From Castor canadensis (taxonomy: Eukaryota; Chordata; Mammalia; Rodentia; Castoridae), in contig NC_133392.1 in the NCBI RefSeq assembly GCF_047511655.1, positions 26,984,001 to 27,048,000 of the forward strand: 64,000 nt of DNA, given 5' to 3'. The notes below the pieces were generated by a model. That model saw only the letters and a program-made list of their open reading frames with translations. It was not told the DNA's origin and did no database searches. Each line of letters begins with the position of its first letter. Position 1 is the stretch's first letter. Positions 58,128-64,000 of this stretch are shown piece by piece. The position numbers were made by a program, and so were the translations under genes.

Positions 58128-59387
58128 TTGTCCTATTGCTCTGGTTCTGGTTCCCTGCTAGCCTGGGGAAGAGGGGCAGTGAAACAAGGGTCCAACCTCC
58201 CAGCAAGAATCATCTTCTGCAGGACAGGAGGTGGGCGCACTCAGGAAGACTTCCACTTTGATCAGACCAGCCCAACAGGCCAGGGACAAAGCATGATCAT
58301 TTCTCCCTGAAGTAAATCACTGAGGAGGGTGACTAGGGATCAGTGAGGCTTTGACAACTGGTAAGGTACTTAATTCACAGGTTCCCTGAATCCTCTCAAA
58401 CTTTTCAAGAAAAGAGAAAGAGAATTAGGTACCTACAGAGGTATCACCCCCTACTAGTAATGGCAAGAGGACTTGGGTTCACTTAAGCACACAGAAGGCT
58501 GAGGCAGGAGGATTATGAGTTTGAGGTCAGCCTGGGCTACATAGTGAGACTATCTTGAACAAAGATCAGGATCTCTATAGAGGAGAGCCTTGGGGTGTCC
58601 CAGCCCCATCTGCCACTTGTTCCCCAAGAGTGCCTGTGACCTGCAGCAGGCAGAACCCTGGCCAGCCCCTAATGGCAGCACGTCTCATATTCAGGAGTGC
58701 ATCATAATCACCAGACTTAGGATGTAAATTCCTGGGCTCTCAGCAATTTTCACTGAGTTGAAACTGGATTCCCAAGTCATGCTTAAGACTGAGAAACTGC
58801 CAAAGGGGGTGGAGGGCTGTAGTTTTCATCTTGCTTTCCCACCTCTGTTCCTTCCAGGATCAAAGCTCTGTCACCGAAGGAAGCAGAGCTGAATGGCTTC
58901 CCTGGGCCCTATATCGTCCCCCCCACCCCAGCTGCATTAAGTCCTAAGGGACAGGGACTGTTCTGCCTCTGCACTGTAGCCCTGGACAGTGCCTGGGACA
59001 TGGCATGTGCTCACCAAGTCTTTGTGGCTGGAAGGAGGTAAACTTCACAAGACTCACAGGAACATGTTTCTCCTTCTGTCCTAGCTAAAAGCACAATGGC
59101 AGAATCTCAAAGTGATGCCTGGCCCATGGAGCATGGAGCTGGGCCTGGGAGACCTTCAGCAAGTATTTGTCAAATGAACCTGAGGTCAAGAGCAGATACA
59201 GTCAGTCAATGCCTAAGGAATTGGCATTCACAGGCCTGGATTAGTCTTGACCCAGGAGTGCAGAGTCAAGGAAGGAGCTTGTCTTTAGAGGGTCCCTTCT
59301 CACACCAATGCCTGAAGACCCCAAGCCTGCGGGTGTTGGAGGGAGGGGGCTAAGAGGCGAGGCAGGGAGTGGGACTGCGCCATCATG

Positions 59388-59393
59388 TTTATT
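59388..59393 (-). terminator. Probable poly(A) signal of TRIM8
   Basis: Canonical AATAAA on the minus strand, the last one downstream of TRIM8 before unique intergenic DNA. Alternative hexamers are crowded at 59580-59620. Confidence 0.5.
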
Positions 59394-60324
59394 AGAAGGT
59401 TGGATTTCAGTGTGTGCTCTAGACAGATTACAGAATAAATACCTGCGCCTTGAGAACAGGAAGTCCACAATTCATACAAAGTGCTCACTACAGGAAGTTG
59501 CTGTGTCAAAATCCAGACAAGGACCCAACTCAGGCAGCCCCTCCTCCTCCACTGACCTCAACAAGGGCTGTGCTATTGTTTTTTATTTTATTATTTCTTT
59601 TATTTCTCTTTATTATTAATATTATTATTTGCTTTTGCTGTGGTCACTATCATTGGCAAAGTTCCTTTCCTCCTTTTCCTGGACACAGGGCACCTGTCTT
59701 TGAAAGATTCCACTCTGAAGCTGAAGGTGCCAAAAGCTGCTTGAGAAGTGGCCTTTGAACTCCGTCTGGGAGGATGGTGAGGAGAAGGAAGCAGGAGAAA
59801 TTATTCTTGGCTTAAAAAAAAAAAAAAGTCCCACAATCTATAGGTCATTCCTTACTCCATCAGTGATCAAAACTGCCCAACAGAAAAACAAGAGGGAGGA
59901 GAGACTGGCCAGTGGGCACTGGTCCTTCCTCCTGGGCCAGTGAGGAGGGTTGGAGTCTCCAAGGCTTCAGGGGAAACTGAAGCCCATTCCAGCAACTGAG
60001 GTTATAAAGAGGAAGTAGTAGAAAAAAAAAAAAAAAAAAGGAGAGAGAGAACTTAAGTGCCTTGAGACACTTTCCCAACTCCAGGGCCACCTGTGGCCCC
60101 TACCCAGGTCAGCTCCCACTGGCACCTCCACGTCCAGGAGATTCATAATTAAAAAAAAAAAAAAAAAAGAAGAAAATCAAAAACAAAGCTTCAAACAAAA
60201 ACAAAATCCAAAAGGAAAAGCCCTGGGGGAGCGGAGTGAGAAGGGAGAGGCAGGAAGGTGCAAGGGCAGGTCTCTGGATGCATAACCCTAGCCGCTGGGG
60301 CTGGGGGAAGGGTCCTGCCTGGCG
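59388..60324 (-). other. TRIM8: TRIM8 3' UTR
   Basis: About 940 nt from the stop codon to an AATAAA (minus strand, 59393-59388) in the context CTAATAAACATGATGG. The messenger would carry three long U-tracts (from A-runs at about 60148-60168, 60020-60039 and 59813-59827) and an A/U-rich stretch at 59576-59640 holding several more AATAAA hexamers. The exact end is inferred. Confidence 0.6.
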
Positions 60325-63300
60325 TTAGCTCGTCACGTAGTGTTTGGTGGACGGCTGCCCATACACCCTGTAGAAATCCTGGTGGCCAGGCTGCTGGGAA
60401 GCATCGAGCCAGTCTCTGACTGCCAGGCCAGGAAGGGACTGGGGGACGGAGGGTGTGGGCGGGAGAGGGTGTGAGTACTCCTGTGAGGGCACTGTCCAGG
60501 GGAAGTGGCCGGAGCGGGGGTAGGGCTGGTGGCCGCCATGGTTGGCCACGGAAGAACAGTAACAGTTGTCCACAGAACAGACGAGAATCTTGCGGCCGCC
60601 ATACTGGGGGAGCATGGGCTGCTGGGCGGCAGAGCCATTGGGGTACTGCGATGGGGGAAACACAGGACTTGAGTGCACTGGTTGGGCGCCGCCCGGCAGG
60701 GCCACCAAGTGCTGCGTGGAGCTGCAGGGCCCCAGAGGCTGCCCAGACTGGCCCTCGCCGCTGGCTGTGCCCGCTGCCCCGTACTGGCTGCCCACAGGGC
60801 CCGATGATGTCTCCAGGAAACTGGCCTCAGGGAAGGCCGTTGAATGCTTGCGCTTTTCTGCCCCAGAGCTGTTCACGCCACATGGGTACAAGGGGACACT
60901 CTGCAGGAAGGGCACTGGTGTGCTGAACGGGCCTGTGAAAAGTTTGGGGCAAAAGTTGTCAAAGCTCCCAGCCCAAGCTACCCAGGTCTCCCTTCCCCAG
61001 GGGACCTTGCATCTCCATGGGACCAACATACGACATCTTGGTCAGCGCTTACTTCTCCATTAGGCGGTAGAAACTATTACTCTGTTATTACAGCTGAAGA
61101 AACTGAGGCTTGGGTAGTAAAGCCACTTGCCATGGTCCATGGCTAGAAGTGGCAAAATCAGTATACCAGTCATCTAGGTAGGTCACGTCGCCTCTCAGAG
61201 GGAAGGTTCTGGCATTTACCCCTCCCCAAAGGGCTCTCTCCCTTCAGTGGTGGACCCCACCCTCACCTTCTAGCATCTTCCGTAACTGCTTCTCCTTCTT
61301 TGCCACTTCGTTCAGGAAGAGCTTGGAGTTCAGGTGGCCGATCTTAGGGGGAGAAAGGCTGCTACCCGTGCAGGTCTGGGTCCTGGGGGCAGTGGACGGG
61401 GGCATCTGCTGTGAGGAGGTATCACCAGTGAGCCCGCCCTACCTCCCTCCATGGGCCTGGCCCTCCCTGCCGTCCTCCAGATACATTTCCTTGAGGGCGG
61501 GGGACCACCTGCTCACCTGTCCATTAGGATTTTCACAGACTTGGTGTTCTGGAGGGAGAGAAAATGGTCAGTCAGTGGAAAAGGCAAGACAAAAGCTGCT
61601 CCATTCTCTTCTCTGCAGGCAGAGTCAACCCTTGGGTGGGCAAACAGCTGAATTTATTGAGTCCTCTGTAAGTGCTTTCTATGTATCCATTATTTTATTT
61701 ACACAGCTACCTGGGCTACCTGGGGGGAGGGTGGGTCTATAGACCCTTAGACCTTTTATCTAAAGTTGCTAGGCCAGATGTGCTTTGGAATTTGGAATGT
61801 TCTAGATTTTAGAAGGGAACTATGTTACCTATACCATACATATCATCCCAGCAAGACACCACATTTCTGCAGCAACATGTTTATAAATTTTCTTACCAAC
61901 TGAGATACAAAAAGATCATGAACTGCCTGACATCAGTTCTGGTCAATTTTTGCTATTGAATGAGTTGCCATTTCTGTTTCTGTTAGCTTTCAGAGTTTTA
62001 AAAAGTTTGGAATAATAAGCAGAGGATAACTATTATTAGCTCCATTTAATAGGTGAGGGAATAAGGCTCAGAAGGATTTGACTTGTCCAACATCACAACG
62101 TTAGGATGAGAAGGTGGGCAGATTCAAACCCGTGCAGGATGGCTCCAAAGTCAAGAGCATATGTGAGTGTGCTCTGGGGGACTGGTTGGGGAGCAGAGAT
62201 TTGCAGAGTGGCCTCCGGCCCTGCGAGCCTACCTTCATGAAGCTGACATCTTCTGTTTTATCAAAGAGCAACTGCAGGGAGCCCAGCAGCTTCTTGGCCT
62301 CTTGCATGCGCTCCCCGAGGTGCAGCGCCTGCGCCGCGTTCTCACTGCAGAACTTGGCCTGGGCCTTGTCCAGGACCTCCACTGTTTGTCGCAGGTCCTC
62401 ATCCAGCAGCTGGTGCAGCTTCTCATACTGCAGCCGCACTTCCTCCTTCAGCTGGCTCACTTTCTCCTTGGGTAGGGGATAAGAGAGGGTAAGCAGGTGA
62501 GCATTGGGACCTTGGGCTGCTGCTTCTACCCCGTCCCCTCCCAGATGCTGGAGTCTGGGACCCAGAGCCCACTGGCTCCGTGGGCAAGTTCCCCACTGGC
62601 AGCACTGGGTCTGTGCCAACCACCCCTACCAGTGAGGCTCATCCTCTGACAGTTCACTGAGTGACTGACAGAGGGCTCTGGCATAGAGCCACCCAACAGA
62701 CCCTTCAGAAGGAAGTTGCCCGAAGCCCGGTTACCCCCACCATCTCTCCACACCCCCCTCCAAACTCCCCCTCCCCCCGCCCCACTGCCCCCAGGCTCAG
62801 GCTCCACTACCTCCACCAGACGCTTGTCTGACTCGAGCTTGTATAGCTGGTCCTCGATGTCCTGCTCTCGCTCCTCCAGCCGGTCCTGCTGCTTCATCAG
62901 CATCTTCTGCAGGGACAGGTGGGGTAGGAGTGTCAGAAGGGAATATTCTCCAATCTTACCAAGGGTGGCCTCCTTCCCTCTACATGACAAGACTTATCCT
63001 GGAGGTCCTTCCACCTAGATGACCTAAAACCTCTGCCACCAGCCCCACTCTGGCCCTTAGGCAACCCTAGGACCTTCTCAAAGCTACCAACCAGCCTGTG
63101 TTCTAGCACTTTCCAACACAGACTTATCCCAGCAATGCTACAGAGGTTCCTCACAGAAGAGGAAACTGAGGCCCAGAGAGTTTAAGTAATTTGTCCAAAA
63201 TCATACCGCCAATAAGCAGAACAAACTCAGATGATCGGGCTAAAGGGTCTGTTCTTGCCCTTTTTAGTGATGGGTTTTCGAGATAGGATCTCACGAACTA

Positions 63301-64000
63301 TTTGCCTGGGCTGGCTTCGAGCTGTGATCCTCCTGATCTCTGTCTCCTGAGTAGCTAGGGTGATAGGCATGAGCCACTAGTGCCTGGCTGTAGGGTCTGT
63401 TCTTATCCTAGCCAGGATACCTCTCCCTGGGGAGCAAAATCTTAGAGATAAAGGAGTACAGTGCGATGCAGAGGGTCCAATAACCATTCAAGGTCATATA
63501 GGTTCTCTGGTCCAGTTAAGATCTCACTTTATAGTTTCCTTACATTAGAGGGCAGTGAGCCAGTCACCTCTTCCCCTGCTCTTGAGGCTGAAAGCTAGGC
63601 CTCCAGTCCTAACTCCCTCAGCACCTTGGTGAGACCCAGGCTCTCCTAAAACCTGAAGCCAAACTACTGCCAGATGAAGTTATTTTTATTTTTTGGTGGT
63701 ACTGAGGATTGAACTCAGGGTCTCACACACTTGCTAGGCAGGCGCCTACTTGAGCCATTCTGGCAGCCCTTAAAGCTCAGAGGCCTGAGTCTTGCAGAGA
63801 TCAGACCATGCTGTGTGAGACTATTATAAAGCACTAGAATAGGGACTGTGGATGTAGTTTGGTAGCAGAGTCCTTGCCTGGGGATGGTGTTCCATCCCCA
63901 GCCCTGGGCAGGAGGAGGTAGGGAGAGGACTCTAAAATAGAGCTGTCAAAAAGAGCTTTCTGACGATGGCAACATTTGGTATTAGTAGTGTCCAATAGTA
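59388..64000 (-). CDS. TRIM8: TRIM8, tripartite-motif E3 ubiquitin ligase (3' five coding exons; partial)
   Basis: TRIM8 is a RING, two-B-box, coiled-coil E3 ligase. It acts on SOCS1 and PIAS3 in cytokine signalling, adds K63 chains to TAK1 in NF-kB activation, and stabilises p53; it forms nuclear bodies. Exons 62811-62906, 62233-62466, 61517-61548, 61267-61382 and 60325-60932 splice in frame to 361 residues, the last part of the 551-residue family protein (about residues 191-551). They cover the coiled coil and the full unstructured C-terminal tail, ending ...KHYVTS. The RING and B-box exons lie past base 64000. The gene is convergent with ARL3, as in human. The frame is intact throughout. 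Confidence 0.97.
60325..60932 (-). CDS. TRIM8: TRIM8 last coding exon (C-terminal tail, about residues 350-551)
   Basis: After a TTCACAG acceptor the exon completes Gly (G|GC) and runs 202 residues to a TAA at 60327-60325. The tail is rich in Pro, Ser, Gln and Gly, and holds a basic GAEKRKHS stretch (possible part of the nuclear signal) and the ending DFYRVYGQPSTKHYVTS. In people, truncations of this exon cause a kidney and epilepsy disorder, so its intact state matters. An antisense reading frame at 60453-61063 is a shadow. Confidence 0.97.
61070..61170 (-). mobile_element. MIR-like remnant in TRIM8 intron
   Basis: AGCTGAAGAAACTGAGGCTT and CACTTGCCATGGTCCATGGC fit antisense MIR. It lies between the last two TRIM8 coding exons. 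Confidence 0.55.
61267..61382 (-). CDS. TRIM8: TRIM8 exon: linker (RTQTC...KMLE)
   Basis: The acceptor is CCCCCAG and the donor GTGAGG at 61266. It encodes RTQTCTGSSLSPPKIGHLNSKLF and then a basic helix ending KEKQLRKMLE, with the first base of a glycine codon. GSS and PPK differ slightly from the human SSS and PTK I remember. Confidence 0.95.
61517..61548 (-). CDS. TRIM8: TRIM8 32-bp micro-exon
   Basis: Only 32 bp: ten codons (NTKSVKILMD) and two bases of a split arginine. Flanked by a CCCTCCAG acceptor and a GTGAGC donor. It was missed by frame tracking because it is so short, but it restores the exact known TRIM8 sequence and the frame. Confidence 0.95.
62020..62130 (-). mobile_element. 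MIR-like remnant in TRIM8 intron
   Basis: AACTATTATTAGCTCCATTT, GGGAATAAGGCTCAG and CAGATTCAAACCC fit antisense MIR. Confidence 0.55.
62233..62466 (-). CDS. TRIM8: TRIM8 exon: main coiled coil (about residues 223-300)
   Basis: The 78 codons start EKVSQLKEEVRLQYEKLHQL and end DVSFMK before a GTAGGC donor at 62232. Long leucine and charged repeats continue the coiled coil. My remembered human protein has Asn where Ser226 is seen here (EKVNQ), a mild change. Confidence 0.96.
62811..62906 (-). CDS. TRIM8: TRIM8 exon: start of coiled coil (about residues 191-222)
   Basis: The minus-strand acceptor is CCCTGCAG (AG at 62908-62907) and the donor GTAGTG starts at 62810. The 32 codons begin KMLMKQQDRLEEREQDIEDQ and end KRLVE. 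The heptad-like charge pattern marks the coiled coil through which TRIM proteins form antiparallel dimers. Phase 0 at both ends. Confidence 0.96.
63110..63232 (-). mobile_element. MIR-like remnant in TRIM8 intron
   Basis: GAGGAAACTGAGGCCCAGAG and TTAAGTAATTTGTCCAAAAT are the antisense MIR core. Confidence 0.65.
63258..63392 (-). mobile_element. Composite SINE, B1-like arm only
   Basis: Antisense arm from GTGATGGGTTTTCGAGATAG to CACTAGTGCCTGGCT. Single ID copies follow at 63690-63770 (antisense) and 63840-63905 (sense). Confidence 0.7.

Larger units (their letters stand above)
48511..59380. other. ARL3-TRIM8 intergenic region
   Basis: The two genes end toward each other across this 11 kb. 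It holds MIR and L2 remnants (48.65, 49.1, 49.6-49.86, 50.85, 54.1-54.5 kb), only a handful of young SINEs (49.95, 50.77, 51.3, 53.74, 53.85, 56.45, 58.5 kb), a GA repeat (56.19 kb), a GC-rich block (56.96-57.56 kb) and an E-box cluster. No exon with recognisable coding potential is seen. Confidence 0.8.
62907..64000 (-). other. TRIM8: TRIM8 intron (partial)
   Basis: No exon seen. Contains a MIR-like remnant (about 63110-63230), the B1-like arm of a composite SINE (63258-63392), an antisense ID (63690-63770) and a sense ID (63840-63905). The smaller TRIM8 introns 60933-61266 and 61549-62232 hold MIR-like fragments only; 62467-62810 and 61383-61516 hold nothing I recognise. Confidence 0.75.

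Noticed and set aside
60453-61063. Plus-strand frames of 157 and 165 codons over TRIM8
   Set aside because: Antisense shadows of the last TRIM8 coding exon.

Overview
This is a nuclear segment from a mammal, almost certainly a rodent. Genes are split into exons with GT-AG introns, promoters are CpG-rich, and the introns are full of retroposons. The SINEs are ID-like (tRNA-derived) and B1-like (7SL-like) units fused into composites. That points to the squirrel/beaver/guinea-pig side of the rodents rather than mouse or rat; from memory of the repeat consensus I favour a beaver (Castor), but this is inference. Ancient mammalian repeats (MIR, L2, MER5-like) and two MaLR-like solo LTRs are also present.

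Three protein-coding genes are recognised, in the order known from human 10q24.32 (SFXN2 - ARL3 - TRIM8), here inverted relative to human numbering. (1) SFXN2 is on the minus strand at 1-8.2 kb and only its 5' end is inside: a non-coding first exon ending at 8219 and two coding exons (1387-1572 and 1058-1228) that encode residues 1 to about 111. (2) ARL3 is complete on the plus strand: six coding exons between 8637 and 45328 that join in frame to 182 codons plus stop, followed by a probable 3.2-kb 3' UTR ending near a strong poly(A) signal at 48485. (3) TRIM8 is on the minus strand at 59.4-64 kb: its last five coding exons (361 residues: coiled coil and the whole C-terminal tail) and its 3' UTR are present. 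The RING and B-box exons lie beyond base 64000.

SFXN2 and ARL3 are head-to-head and share one CpG-rich promoter (about 8220-8640). ARL3 and TRIM8 are tail-to-tail, separated by about 11 kb. The products do not form one pathway: SFXN2 is a mitochondrial inner-membrane sideroflexin, ARL3 a ciliary small GTPase that releases lipidated cargo, and TRIM8 a nuclear/cytoplasmic E3 ligase of cytokine and p53 signalling. The shared feature is regulatory: a near-consensus RFX X-box lies 62 bp upstream of the ARL3 start codon, fitting its ciliary role.

Region by region: 0-8.2 kb, SFXN2 5' end and its large first intron with a dense head-to-tail SINE array (5.2-6.7 kb); 8.2-9 kb, bidirectional promoter; 9-45.3 kb, ARL3 body with SINE-rich introns, two 3'-anchored L1 copies of one family (one inside the window start, one nested in a SINE) and microsatellites; 41.6-49.9 kb, a young-SINE desert covering the end of ARL3 intron 5, its last exon and its 3' UTR; 48.5-59.4 kb, intergenic DNA with a GC-rich block and a striking cluster of CAGCTG E-boxes at 57.2-58.1 kb; 59.4-64 kb, TRIM8. 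I found no operon, CRISPR array, tRNA/rRNA gene or novel enzyme system. The unusual material is regulatory motifs and well-preserved retroposition histories.
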